Made by a program: the position numbers and the translations under genes. Positions 40,671-52,969 of a stretch of 64,000 nt of DNA are shown here, piece by piece. This DNA comes from Lineus longissimus. Its lineage: Eukaryota; Nemertea; Pilidiophora; Heteronemertea; Lineidae. The DNA is taken from contig NC_088322.1 of the NCBI RefSeq assembly GCF_910592395.1, forward strand, positions 4,647,431 to 4,711,430, written 5' to 3'. Positions within the stretch are counted from its first letter, which is position 1. Each line of letters starts with the position of its first letter. The notes under the pieces were generated by a model, which saw only the letters and a list, made by a program, of their open reading frames with translations, did no database searches and was not told the origin of the DNA.

Positions 40671-42454
40671 TTAATTTTTTCACTGCCAGCCCTATTTTAA
40701 AGTTATTCCCTCATCTTGCCAGCATTTTTGCCATTTTTACCACTTTTTTGTAGCAGGAGCTGGGGGCCCTCATTGCCGCCCTCGACCACGCCCTTGGCCA
40801 TGTGCAGCTTGATTCCCACCTGCAGCAGGCTGCGTCCCCTGCCCACCATCACCTGAGTCATTGTCACTACTACTTATATCATTACCCCAACCGCTTGGTC
40901 ATTATCACCATCAGAATCAGGCTGATCACGCAAATTGGTCTCAAATTGGTTTATCTTCACCAATTCACCTGACTCGAAATACCCACTTCCTGGGGACGAG
41001 ATTGAGCCGAACGCTTCCGAGAACACTTCCAAAGATATGGCGGGAGGTTTAAATCAACGTAGAATCAATACTTTGGTTTACCTTTGATGGGTAGATGGAA
41101 AAACCCTGAGATAACATTTAGAAATGTTATTGGCAATTTAGTGTTTTAAAACGTTATTGGCAGTGAAAGAGTTAATGAATCGCGCTTTGTCCTGATTTAC
41201 TGCAATCATGATTTTGCCTGATAATTTGATTAGGATTCGATGGGAAATCATGCCAAAAAACCCGAAGAGATCGACATTTACTCTGCTTCACCAGAACGAG
41301 GCTAGCACATCATCATGATCAATCCAGAAATCTAGTTCTGTTTCAAATTGCCAAGTTACAAAAAACAATCAATCAATCAACAACAACAGATAATAAACAA
41401 TTATAAAGCTAAAATCAACTCTCAAACATGGGAGCGCTCCTCAACGATAATTTGTGATGAGTATCCACCCCATCTTTGTCCAAAAACCAAACGTTAACTG
41501 GTAGCCACATGATTTATCTGGATAATTAATTTATGATACCCCAACCATATTCCAAAAAGAAAGTAGCTTCCCGATTCGCCGACCAATGCCAGATAGCGTC
41601 ATGACAACGCTAATTACGATTGACTATCTGACCTTGCGCTGTTCTTGTGTTCGTGTTTCCTGGAATCTCGACGAGTCGTGCCTGTCGAATGACGTCAGTA
41701 GTTGGGTTTTAAAGGTTAATTGAAACCACAACGAATACATGTAGGTCTTCATTCTCATAGCTTTCCAATGAATATTGATGTCATATTTCACTGTTTCATT
41801 CCATTTCCAAGTGGGATTCAAAGCCACCTTAGAAGCTGATTGATTAAAAGATGTAATTTCCCCATAATCTTCAACTCTTGATTTCAATCGCTATGCAGAA
41901 TGTTTCAAAAAACTTCTCATCTCTATTTTTTCATTTCTGATTTTACAAAACATTTACAATAAAGATGACAACTTTTTTGCAAACACCATGTACATGTAGA
42001 ACTATATGATTCCAATCACCCTTGCTGGCCAGGCAATAATCGTTTACTCAATAAACATTTTTGGCTCACCTGTGAGCGTTTACAATGACGCAGCGTCGTC
42101 CTCGTCGTCCGTTGTCGTCGTTAGACACTAGTGGCACGTTTCGTAACCGCTAAAGCTACTGAACTCAAACTTGGTACACATGTACCCCTTGGTGACTGCT
42201 ACTCAGAGACCAAATTCTGATCTCATGTAACTCACGGTTTGGCCACCAGGGGGCCAAAGGCCAAAATTGAAAATCTGCAATAACTTGCTTAATACTGGTT
42301 CAAAAATTTTGAAAAAAATATGGTAGGTACTTCTACCAAGGACACATCATATATTCTCCGGGTTTTGGATTTGACCTACTTTTGAAGGTCAGAGAGGTCA
42401 AAGTTTGATCGCGGCACCGCCGTTAGTCAATGGTGGCACGTTTTGTAACCGCTT
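40671..42454. repeat. Right arm of the 1.75-kb inverted duplication
   Basis: It mirrors 29929-31680. The inner end is again the TTAA of a piggyBac-type element; the outer end breaks at GTAACCGCTT, where a partial piggyBac copy is attached. Confidence 0.8.
40675..41171. mobile_element. piggyBac-type deletion derivative, 497 bp
   Basis: The inverted counterpart of 31209-31676, with TTAA at 40671-40674 and 41172-41175. It retains about 30 bp near the inner end, including GGGGGCCCTCATTGCCG, that the left copy lacks. Confidence 0.75.
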
Positions 42455-42702
42455 CTTCACCAATTCACCTGACTCGAAATACCCACTTCCTGGGGACGAG
42501 ATTGAGCCGAATGCTTCTGAGAACACTTCCGAAGACAGGGCGGGAAGTTTAAATCAACGTAGAGTCAATAGTTTGGTTTACTTTTTGATGGGTAGTTGGA
42601 AACACTTAGATAACATTTTGAAACGTTATTGGCAATTTAGCGTTTAGCAATTTAGCGACCTATTTTCAATAACGTCTTAAAACGTTATTGGCAGTGAAAG
42701 AG
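42455..42702. mobile_element. Partial piggyBac-type copy
   Basis: A third copy of the same family, truncated at its left end inside the coding remnant and complete at the right end (GGCAGTGAAAGAG then TTAA at 42703-42706). It sits directly on the outer edge of the inverted duplication. Confidence 0.7.
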
Positions 42703-42959
42703 TTAATGGACACTCGAGAAGGAAATGTCTCACATCTTCAATTGGATTTAGATTATGGACCAATTATGGTGCGCCTTTAGTACAAAATTGTGACATTTTT
42801 CAAATAAATATATTTTTCAGTTTCAAAAGATCTGTACAGCCTAAATCAGATTGACTTGAGATAATAGTTCTGATACATGATTTTTCCTATTTTTTTTTCA
42901 CCTGGGTCTTCTTACTTACATGGGGTACCTTTTGTGCACCAATTTTGTGGCATTTTTGA

Positions 42960-43234
42960 AGACCGTTGACCAAGTCAGATCGGACCGAAATTCGCTGTCA
43001 GAGGTTACATGAAATAGGGAGTCATTCAAACTGCCAATTTACGCCATTTGACCTCTGTGACCTTGAAGAATAGGTCATATCAAAAACCCATAGGATATGT
43101 GATATATTCTTACTAGGAGTACCTACCATAAGAATTTTATAAAAAACGAGTAACTTATAAGAGATATCACACTTTTTACGTTTCCACATTTGGCCCCCTG
43201 GTGGCCAAGTCAAGAATCAGATCGGACCGAAATT
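42960..43234. repeat. Host repeat, left part, split by DIRS element
   Basis: It carries TGACCTCTGTGACCTTGA at about 43051 and GGCCCCCTGGTGGCCAAG at about 43192. The unit breaks after CCGAAATT and resumes with CAGTGTTAGAGGTCACCTGAC at 50491. Confidence 0.7.
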
Positions 43235-44398
43235 TCCATTTCCTGTGGAAATGTCATTTTATCAGTTCATACTTACCCAGGTCAGACTTTTGCATGTGTA
43301 CTCCATTCGGACACACCCGAGGAAGAAATAATCTATTTATAATAGAAATCTCTTAGCTAGTTCGCTTAGCTACACCTACGTGGCGCCCCTATACAGCATC
43401 TGCCTCGTGTGAGCCGCCATCACTAGTACGTATTACTCGAGCGCACCGAGTAAGTCCCGTTGCTGTGGGGACAGGCAGGGCAGGTAGTCTGACCTGGGTA
43501 GGTATGAACTAATAAAATGACATTTCCACAGGAAATGGAAATTTTATGTCGTTCATACTCTACCCAAGTCAGACTTTTGCATCGAATACCAACAACCAAA
43601 GAAAGGAGGGTAAACGGTGACTTACCCTGTAGTGAAGTGAACTGTCCCCAAGCTGCAAAGCAGAACCCAACGGGTGAGACCAGGGGACCCAGAGAAAGAA
43701 TGCTTGGGGAAAACCCGGGCTAGAGGTCAACAGGCCCTTTGACAACAAAGGGAAGCATAACAGGGAAACCCATCCCCTCCTAGATGGGGAAAAAACCACC
43801 TCAACACGGTATAAGCTCAGCACATATCGTCAAGAGACACAATGTGGAAATTTTTTATTATTTTTTAAAAAAAGAAGGAGAGCACGCCCCAGAATAACAT
43901 GGAGTGGCCTCACTGACTAACTCTCGAAAGTACTACGCGGCTGAACCCTAGGACAGCTGGACGTGGCGAATGTGCAGGGCCGAAGACCCGACGACAGTCT
44001 ATGGAACCCCCCCCCCCCCCGCTTAAAAAGGAGGGAGGACAAGACAGCCAGCAGGAGAGAAAATCGACGAGTGGTCTAGGCAGGGAAACACCTAGACCAC
44101 GTGCTGAGCAGCGACAATTGGACCAAGAGACAGCATACCGTCTGTTAACTTGGAACAATCGCGCATATAATACTGGGAGAAGGTAGAGTGAGAACTCCAC
44201 GTAGCCACATCTAAAACCTCGTTCAGCGCCACTCCCTCATACATGCTTCCCGATATTGGTGGCTTGCATTGGAACTAACCTTTTCCCCCTTGTCCGTCAT
44301 TAATGGCATTCACTGAGAGGGGCGCCAAGTGTGTTGGTCAACCATGACTATCTCCTTCGTCCCTCCACCATAACGCCTAGTTTCCCCTTATGACATCA

Positions 44399-45500
44399 CT
44401 ATTTCGGACACTCAGTGCCCCATTTCTGGAAAGGTGTATACTCGGCCCACGAATTAGAAATGGCCCGAATCTCGTGGGCCGTAATGGCGCCTAGGCGACG
44501 AAGCTCTTGAGAAACGAGTGTCATAGAATTAGCCATCCGGATGGTGGCCACCAACCATCTGGCGACCGTGGCTGCAGCTATCTCCCTAGTAAACCCCTCT
44601 CTATAAGACAAAAAGAGGCGCTTCCTGCCTAGGGGAACAGCAGGCTCCTTAGTCTTATTAGAATAGAACTTCAATGCCCGAACAGGACAGAGAGTTCTGT
44701 CCGGAAGGTCTCTTAGAGACCGTAGCGGATAACGAGGGGATAAAAACCGGGCGCCTGGAAGTGTGCGGCACCTGTTTTTTAGTCAGAAAGCCTGGGACAA
44801 ATTCTAGGACCGCGCCCCTCTCAGTGAAAGCCAATTTATCAAAGGCTAAAGCATGGAGCTCAGACCACCGCTGTGCCGTGGCCAAAGCCACCAGGAAAAC
44901 GGTCTTAAAGGTCAGATGTTTAAAATCTGCCTGATGCATGGGCTCAAATGGAAATTTCATGAGAGCCCTTAAGACCACCGAGAGGTCCCACTTGGGGGAG
45001 AGCTGAATGGAGCGAGGACGCTCCAAAGACATATTGCGAAGCAACGATGAAACAGCGTCATCCCAAGACGGTTGCCACGATTCAGTCAGCTTTAAGGTGA
45101 CCGAAACAGCGGAGCGATAACCTTTCACTCCCTGAACCGAAAACTTCCAGACCGAGAATAGAAAATTCAAGAAGTCGAGGAAGTTGGGAAGAGAGGAAGC
45201 GACCGGAGAAACTCCGTGCTCCAGACACCAGTCTCGAAAGACAGCCCACTTGCTATCGTATGAGTCAAGGGTAGACTGTCTCTGAGGTTCGGCGACTTTA
45301 CGGATAACGTCTTCCGAAAAGCCTCTCTCTCGGAGGAAATACCCGACAGCCTCCAGGCGCGAAGCCTGTAAAAAGAAGGGTCTTGATGATAGACCCGGCC
45401 GATCGGGTGATAAAGCAGACGGTCCCAGGCGGGGATGATCCGTCAGCAGCTCCAGCGGAACCGGGAACCAGGCCTGGTTCGGCCAGCACGGTGCTATCAG
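44399..45500 (-). pseudogene. DIRS tyrosine recombinase
   Basis: The frame from 45500 down to 44658 contains the recombinase core: STLDSYDSKWAVFRDWCLEHG (N-terminal helical part) and LVALATAQRWSELHALA with the first catalytic Arg. The C-terminal part is in another frame (44674-44399), with AHEIRAISNSWAEY providing the His and second Arg. The enzyme would integrate a circular DNA copy without target duplication. The shift at about 44660-44700 breaks the gene. Confidence 0.8.
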
Positions 45501-46262
45501 ACAAAGTCTGACCCGTGAACTGGCCACCTTGTTGAGTACTGGTAGCAACAGAGGGGTTGGCGGGTATGCATAAGCATTGAGGCCGTCCCAGGAGGCCGAC
45601 AGGCTGTCCACTCCCAAGGCCTCCCTGTCTAGGAGGGATGAGTAGTACATGGGGAACCTCTTGTTCAACCGAGTCACAAACAAGTCCACGACCGGAGCAT
45701 CCCACAGGGCCCCCAGGCGAAAGACCACCTCGCGATGGAGGGTCCACTCTGTCTGGACCAGACGGTCCGACCTGGAAAGGGCGTCGGCCAAGATATTCCT
45801 CTTGCCGGGGACGTGACGGGGGAGGAGCTGGATATCCAAGCGGCAACAAAGCTGCAGGAGCTCCCAAGTGAGATGGCACAATGTGTCGGATATCGTCCCC
45901 CCTGTCTCCGAATATAAGCGACCACCGTCGAATTGTCGGAGAAAAGAGAAACCCTGTGACCCCTCAGATGAGACGTGAAGGCCCTCACGGCCAGGATGAC
46001 AGCCTGCATCTCGAGGATATTGATCGACAGACGCGCATCCTCCTCTGACCACATGCCCTTGGTGGTCAGGTCCCCTTCGTTCAAATGGGCGCCCCAACCA
46101 TAAAGGGAGGCGTCCGTGAACAGGGACATCTTGGGTGACGGAGGGCTGAGCTGCACTCCGCGGAAGAGCTCCGTCTCCAAACCCCAGAAACTCCACACCT
46201 CCCCCAGAAGGGACCCCGGGATGAAAATCCGCTGGTCGAGGGAGTCCGTGAAAGGACGCCAA
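45500..46262 (-). pseudogene. DIRS RNase H and connection region
   Basis: LFTDASLYGWGAHL and LFSDNSTVVAYIRRQGG (about 46125-45920) carry the RNase H Asp residues. The next frame follows with PRHVPGKRNILADALSR and the family-typical VVDLFVTRLNKRFP and DGLNAYAYPP blocks. A frameshift lies between the two at about 45890-45920. Confidence 0.8.
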
Positions 46263-46290
46263 CTCAACAGCAGGAGGAGCTGGAGTGGGC

Positions 46291-47184
46291 TCATATACAG
46301 GCGGCCGAAAGGAACCTGGTCCGCTGCTGAATTGAGCAGTCCCAGCAGCAACAAAAACTGTCGGGCTGTGGCGCTGTCCTGACGGCGAAAAATTCCGCCC
46401 AAGGACCGAATCTTGCGAATTCGGTCCGGAGGGTGGACATCAGGCCCTCTCGTGTGCGAAATCGCACCCCCACGAAGACATAATCCTGAGCTGCGGCCAG
46501 CTCGGATTTGTCCCAATTTAACAGTCACCCTGCCTGTCTGGTTGTGACGAGCAGAAACTTTGCCTGCTTTCCCAGACGGCGATGAGCCTGGTGACGTAGC
46601 AGCCAGTCGTCGAGATAGCAATGGAGCTTTAAGCCCATGGCGTGAAAAGGCGCGGCAAACGCCTTGACGACTGTTGTGAAAATCAGCGGAGCGGAAGCCA
46701 GGCCGAAAGGAAGGGCCTGAAACTGATAAACCTTTCCTTCGAAGAAGAAACGAAGGAAGGGCTGAAACTCTGGATGGACCGGGACGTGTAAGTACGCGTC
46801 CTGAAGGTCCAGAGAGATAGCCCGATCGTTGGGCTGCACCGCGACCGCCACTGACCTGGTTGTCTCCATCTTGAAGCTGGGGACCCGCAGGAACCGATTC
46901 AAGCTGGACAGGTTGATGACCAGTCCCAACTTCCCCGACTTCTTGGGGACCAAGAAGACGTGGCTGTAAAAGCCGGGGAGGAATTGTTGTCCACCAGCCT
47001 CACTGCCTGCTTCTCGAGAAGAGACAGGACCTCCGATCGAAGGGCAACCACCCTGACGGGGTCTGCTGGCGTGGACACCGGGGTAGGGAGTCGACGTCAC
47101 AGGGGGGGACGGGAAAAGTCCAATCGGACACCGTGTCGGAGCATATCCATCACGGGGGAGTCGTTTTGACACCACCGGTCCCAA
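46291..47184 (-). pseudogene. DIRS reverse transcriptase
   Basis: The main frame (47184-46525) has FYSHVFLVPKKSGKLGLVIN, DLQDAYLHVPVH, ALPFGLASAPLIF and the catalytic CYLDDW at about 46605-46622. The thumb region continues in a different frame (46473-46291, GVRFRTREGLMST), so at least one shift lies at about 46480-46560. Confidence 0.85.
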
Positions 47185-49037
47185 AAGGCTGCAAAGTGTC
47201 GCAGTCTGCCACCCACAACGGCAACTGTGGGGGCGCCACCTGAAGGCGCAGGAGGAAGGACTAAAAAGTCACTTGCGCATGCCCCGCGACCCTTCTCTAG
47301 GAAGGGACGCTTGGGCTGCCCGCCGCTCCCGCACCTGCCTGAGGAGCGGTGGCGCTTATTGGAGCGGCGAGAGGGAGCCGCAGCTTCTTCCTGCCTTTGG
47401 GGACGAAAGGAGGAGCCACGCGAGGACGAGGGCCCACGAGGAGCCGACGAACCTCGGGGGCGTCGAGACCCCACCTGTAGTCCCCTGTACGCGGCCTGTA
47501 CATAGGAATGCGGGCGGGGGGCGGCCTGGGAAGTCGAAACTGACTGCATCAGGCGATCTGACTGTGCCTGAGCACCCATGGTGTCAGGCAGGAAGTCGTG
47601 GAACAAAAAAGGGCCACTCAATGGAGCGGTCCTTAATGCCCCCCCGCAGAAACTGGGATCTGACCGTGCTCAACCCCTCGATGAGCAGGTCACAGCGTTT
47701 TAGCACGCCGTTAGCCGCCTGCTTAGCAGCCAGATCACTGGCATGCTGCAGGGATTGCTGGAGGGACATCGCGAGAATGTGCTGTTCCTCCGAGGCATCT
47801 ACGGCTAAGGACCTGGTCAGAGCACACAGAGTCCGGTCGGCGTAAGATAACACCGCCTGGGTCTCTTTAGGTAGGGCCTCATCATTCTTCGCATCCTTTA
47901 AGGCTGAAGAAGAGAGGACTTTTGGGGGTACCAAACCGGAAAGTTGGATGTCGTCCTTGAGGGGCGACAGTGAAACCGGGCCGGTTCTCGACGGTGAGAC
48001 CCGATGATAATCGGGTCTATAGGACAGGCTCGAAGGGGAAGCGGTCGTGAATCGCTTCCCAGCCTGAGTCCAGGCACCCGGTCATGTAGACGGGAGCATC
48101 GAGACCAGGGCACACTGGTGACCCCCCGCAAGAAGGCACTGTATTCCTGAGAGCAGTATCCAATCATGTGGAGGCTCTAATCAGGGCCGGAGACACGGGC
48201 AATTCTTGAAAAGTCCGGTCAGGGACCGCATCCGACTCCTGCTCGAAGGCGTCGCCGAACAAGTCGAACGGCACCTTACCGAGGGCGAAGTTGACCATCG
48301 GGAGAGGACAAGTGTCTTGCGGCACAAATTGCCTAACAAAAGCGCGCAAGTCGCGCATATCCGCGACAATGGCGGAATCCTCAACCCCGGAGGGGTAATC
48401 AGCCCAAGAGGCTGAAAAAGACTGTGAGTCGCTAAACTCACAGTCCATTGGCTGATGACCTAAGTCAAAAGCCACCGGCCTTTCGGCCGGGGGAGTCGAG
48501 GACCTGTCATGGAGGATAGAAGCCTTCACACAGTCCGTCAGACTCCTGAGCAACTGCCTTTGCTCCTCTGTGAGAGAGGAAGCAAGAGGCTGAGGATCAG
48601 TGCTCAAATCGGACTCCCGTGGGGCAGACACAGGAGGGGGGGAGGGGGGCATGCCTGATCGGCAGCCACACCCGTCGACCCCGACAAAGCAGGGTGGGGT
48701 CGGACCGAGGAAATGGACGGTCTGACGGCACCCAAAACGGGGGGGGGGGGGCACCAGGGCCCCTCACCCGCGAATAGTGCTCGATCACCGACCCCCTGCC
48801 CACACCAGGCAGGACACCTCCGGGTGCGGTGAACGGCGGCAAAGACGAGAAGGTGAAAACCGGTCTTGCCCCGCCAGAGGACGTCCGAAGAGACGATCGA
48901 CTCACAGAGTGAGGGTCGGATGGACGACCCCGCCCCAAAGCGAAGGGATGGCGGATCCTCGGAGTGGCCGTGGACTCAACCGTGGCGCTGGCAGTGCCAG
49001 TTGCCGCCGGCGAGGACAGCGGCCGCAACCCCGTCAC
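47097..49037 (-). pseudogene. DIRS gag-like region, in several frames
   Basis: Pieces at 48754-48164, 47934-47584 and 47621-47097 together resemble the gag-like part of DIRS elements: a Pro-rich head, a helical middle (LRAFVRQFVPQ; LAMSLQQSLQHASDLAAKQ), and an Arg/Ser-rich tail leading to VGGRLRHFAAFWDRW, the usual lead-in to the reverse transcriptase. Frame changes between pieces mean no intact product. Confidence 0.6.
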
Positions 49038-50371
49038 AAACCCCGGAGGGGGACGGGGAGCACGCCTGAAACAACAGGCGGCTCACCGGGGACGACGCTG
49101 CTCACCAACCCATGACAGGTGGTGGCGTCGGCGGGGGGATCGGGACGTAAAACGTCCAGAGTCCCACCCGGGGTCGTGCTACTTGGAAAGGGGGCAGGGC
49201 TAGCCCTGGGGAGTGTCCCTGAACCAGGGTCACCAACACTCAAACCCAAGGCCTCCCCAGGGGGCACACCCCCAAAAGGGGCTGACCGGTCTGGGGGAGG
49301 GGTCAAAACCCCCCAGAGCCCCGTTGACCTCGCCGTTTAGCGGGGTTCCGTGAGGAGGGCGAGGGAGAGAGGGTCAAAGACCCCCTTCCCTTTGAGGGCC
49401 GAGCCCCTCTCCTCACCTTCTTCGTCTTCTTACCAGCAGTGGCGGGAGAAGAGGAAGGCATCCCGGGTCCGGCCCAATGGGGGCAGAACTACCCGCACCC
49501 CAACACGGGGAAGAACCGGGCCGGGGACTATGAATCCCCGATACACCGGTAAAAGGACCTCGAAAACCCGCCCAGGGTGGAACACCCAGAGAAGAAAAAA
49601 CTACAAAAACAATTTCTATAGGAAAAACCACAAGTGCTACAAAAACGAACGGGTCACGTGACCTACAGCCCGGGAGAACGGAGAAAAATTTCTTGGAGAC
49701 AGCAGGAAAAGCACGCTCCGGAAATCGAGGGGGGATTGTCAAAGAACGATCTCACCCGTCTCCTAGAGTAAGTAAACCTCCCGAAGGTGTCCTGGGGTGC
49801 CCATCTTTAATACGGAATCGGCCGAAATTGGACAAAAATGTGGTAAGGAAACTCGGGACAGTGTGTAACAGAGTGCCGGGGAAGAATTACTGGTGATGGC
49901 GGCTCACACGAGGCAGAGGCTGTATGAGACAATACCACAATTGATTTTTAAGCCTTTTAACATTTAAATTGTCAATGTTTGACCGCGACGCATCAAATAC
50001 TGCGTGCGGTTGTGAATCTGAAATTTAGATTATGTTATTCCGGACAGTCGGGCAAGTAAATGGTGAAAAATAAACTGGTAGTTGACCACGGAAATTTTTT
50101 GATAATCGACAAATTAGACAGACTTTGATATTTCCACTCTTTTCAGCCAACTGGCAGAAAAAACTCAAAACACGCCCCCTATTACCAAATTAGCAAAATT
50201 CGAAATTAATTTTTTCATCAAATAATTTATTTATATCTGTAGACTTGCCACAGCAAATATTTTTTCAATACCTCTCCAAATATGTACTTGAGAGTTAATA
50301 ACATGCACTCGCCTAATTGATAGGCCTCGACTCTCCAACCTATGAATATTCATTAGTGGTCTTGTCTCGTA
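49038..50371. other. DIRS 5' leader, no clear gene
   Basis: The upstream part of the DIRS element on its own strand. It is GC-rich to about 49700 and AT-rich from about 49930 on. 49890-49915 is the internal complementary match to the 3' end. No convincing coding frame. Confidence 0.45.
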
Positions 50372-50489
50372 TAGGGGCGCCGCCTAGGTGTAGCTAAGTG
50401 AACTAGCTAAGAGATTTCTTCCTCGGGTGTGTCCGAATGGAGTACACATGCAAAAGTCTGACCTGGGTAGAGTATGAACGACACAAAAT

Positions 50490-50660
50490 TCAGTGTTAGA
50501 GGTCACCTGACATTTGGGTCTTGTGTACAAAGTTCATAGCTCTAGCAGTTAAGAAACATGCCACAGTTTTTGAAACAGGATACAGACGATGACGACGATG
50601 GACACAGCGGTATTGTATGATCTCCCCTACGGTAAGCCGAAAATTAGCATAATTTGCCCG
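50490..50660. repeat. Host repeat, continuation after DIRS
   Basis: The right part of the repeat cut at 43234, ending with GATGACGACGATGGACAC and CCTACGGTAAGCC. Confidence 0.65.
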
Positions 50661-50844
50661 CTGGATTTGGCTCACCGTAATAGTAATCCAAACTTTTGAT
50701 CACAGCATAATAGTGAAAATAGTCTGTTAAAGAGGCCATTTATATCCGTACCCTACAGCCGACCCTGAACAGTGACGGGGGAGGGGGGAGATATCAGCTG
50801 CCTCAGATTTACACCGCGCACTGACATCTCTTCCGAACAGTGAC

Positions 50845-51004
50845 TGTTTCTACGATTCCCTAGGCCCGCTACTTCGGCAACATAACACAAATGAATATCG
50901 AAAATAACACTTTTATTTCGCAGCAACTTCCAACGATTACAAAACGTTGTCTCTCGTCACAGCCTCCATCATTACAGCCTATTCCAAAATCAATCGCCAC
51001 AACA
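50845..51004 (-). repeat. BEL/Pao 3' LTR, 160 bp
   Basis: On the minus strand it begins TGTTGTGGCG and ends GTAGAAACA, with an AATAAA signal. It matches 57142-57301 throughout. Confidence 0.9.
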
Positions 51005-51017
51005 TATTCTCCCCCTC

Positions 51018-52969
51018 ATGAACAGACAGTCAGTCTACGATCCAGACCAGGAATATGTAATTGATATCAGTTCCCGCGTAATCTGATGGCCTCGGTTTGG
51101 TTTACGCTGAGTGGCATATCTGCTGCAAGCAGGTCAGACTCTAATTAGGACACGCTCAATATAGCCATTCCATGATGGAGAGGCATCCGTGATTGACTGG
51201 ATAGCAATCCAAAAGAAACAACCCCAAGCATGTTGTATGGTGGACAACTAACTAGCTACTAGCTCATGTTGACCACATGGGCTCCATCCACCCATGGGTG
51301 AAAGATAAAAAATTTCATGAATATTATAAACCTATGGAGTTATGCTAACTAATTTAAGTGGACATTTGGGATATATTATCAATTAGGTATATGTACTAGT
51401 TACTTCAAACTCTACAATGAACTAACTTAACTAATGGTGAAAATGCCCTAGCCATAGCAACCACTACACCAACGCCTAACTGACACATGCATACTAGTGC
51501 AGGGTATACAGAATGTGCATCAAGGAAGTAGGTCATGTCCTGGATTTTTGACTCTGATTTGCAAAATGAGCACCAACAAAGTACTGATTTTACATCATGT
51601 GTGGTATATTTCAGTTTAAGATGACTATATTTTGATACGTTAGGACATTATGTACCCATGGATATCATACATCAACTGTCTTGAACTCTAAGCCTCACAG
51701 AACATGGCACCCAACATGTGTCTCTCAGCATGTTTGACCCCATCTATCAAGACACTGTTTATTTGAATATTTCTCAGAACTATTTTAATTTCAAGCCATC
51801 AGACCGCTTGCATCTGAAAGAAGGCATCATTACGTGCCAAAATGTGCATAGATACTGAGCTAATTGGCTGAGACCATGCTAAGACAACAGCTTTTTTCTG
51901 TTGATTAGCATTTTAGAACCCTGCCCCTCATGACTATAACCAATAATATAGCAGAGACCAGTTGAGATATGAAATGAACATTTTGCATACCATTAGTCAA
52001 GATATCAAGAGAGAGGCCTAGTGGATTTTTCACCCTCAAGGCTCTTTAAGCCTCCCAGAACACGCCCAAAAAGGGCAGCCACACCCTTCAGGATTATTTA
52101 GGATTATTAATCTGTCTACTGGAGCTAAATAGGATAATATGTTTGAGGATAAACATTATAAACAGTCAGTGAGTAACCTATTCTCCAATATCAGCAAGAT
52201 TGAAACAGATGTGGGTAACTGTATGGTCACAGGGGACACTTTTAGTGGCACATAATCATTTGGCTACTCTCTATCAGACAGGTAGTACATTGCAGTACCA
52301 ATGCACTATCATGCATTGGAACCAAAACGAGGCTGAGTTGTAGCAACGAGGCTGAGTTTTAGCAGATAAGGATATAATATGGCCTAGATTGCAGACTGAG
52401 TGGTAACGAAATGTTCATCACTAACGTTAAGAGTCCAAAACACAAACAAATTGTCTCATTGAAGACCGAAAAAAGAACGAAGTTGTCCCGTTATGGACCG
52501 AAGTATGAGTCCGGTTAATCCGGGCCGGTGAGCGCTCAACGATCTGCGAAGTTAACAACAAGCAATCCTTATGCTAGATGTCCGAAATTAATATGGATCT
52601 GCTGAATCCCGAAAGAACTTATATAAGTGATATACATTAATACCTCGGTGATAAAAAATACTAGTGCACACGTCTAACGAATAAAGTCCAAATTAACTGG
52701 TAACACGAGAAAAGAGCAAATTAAAATAGTTAAGAAACTCAGCCTGGGCAGCGCACGGCGTGCACCCAACAATTGGGAAGCATTATTCTGGCTTGGACCC
52801 CAATTGCTGCGGAGATTCTAACCATCCAAATTTCCTCAAACAACCACACTATGTCGAGTTATCATAATGTCCAACTATCCAAACGCAAGTTATCATCACA
52901 AAAGTTCAAGCGTAGGATGCTAGCGGAGCATCACCTAGCGCAATGTTCAAAGTCTGATTGTCTATTTCT
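51018..52969. other. BEL/Pao 3' internal region without coding signal
   Basis: Nearly 2 kb where RNase H, integrase and the C-terminus should lie. No frame on the minus strand shows integrase zinc or catalytic motifs. AT-rich, with repeats of CGAGGCTGAGTT at 52328-52360. It is either foreign sequence or heavily decayed pol. Confidence 0.5.

Larger units (their letters stand above)
43235..50487 (-). mobile_element. DIRS-type tyrosine-recombinase retrotransposon, decayed
   Basis: About 7.25 kb with inverted terminal repeats: 43264-43397 matches the reverse complement of 50372-50487 (CAGACTTTTGCATGTGTACT and GGACACACCCGAGGAAGAAA). Segments near one end (43398-43430) match the reverse complement of 49890-49915, the internal complementary region expected for DIRS replication through circles. 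The minus strand encodes gag-like, reverse transcriptase, RNase H and tyrosine recombinase regions. No target duplication is seen, as usual for this order. Multiple frameshifts disable it. It is GC-rich compared with its surroundings. Confidence 0.88.

Noticed and set aside
47227-49896. Long GC-rich plus-strand frames
   Set aside because: They arise from the GC-rich DIRS gag region on the opposite strand and have no domain.
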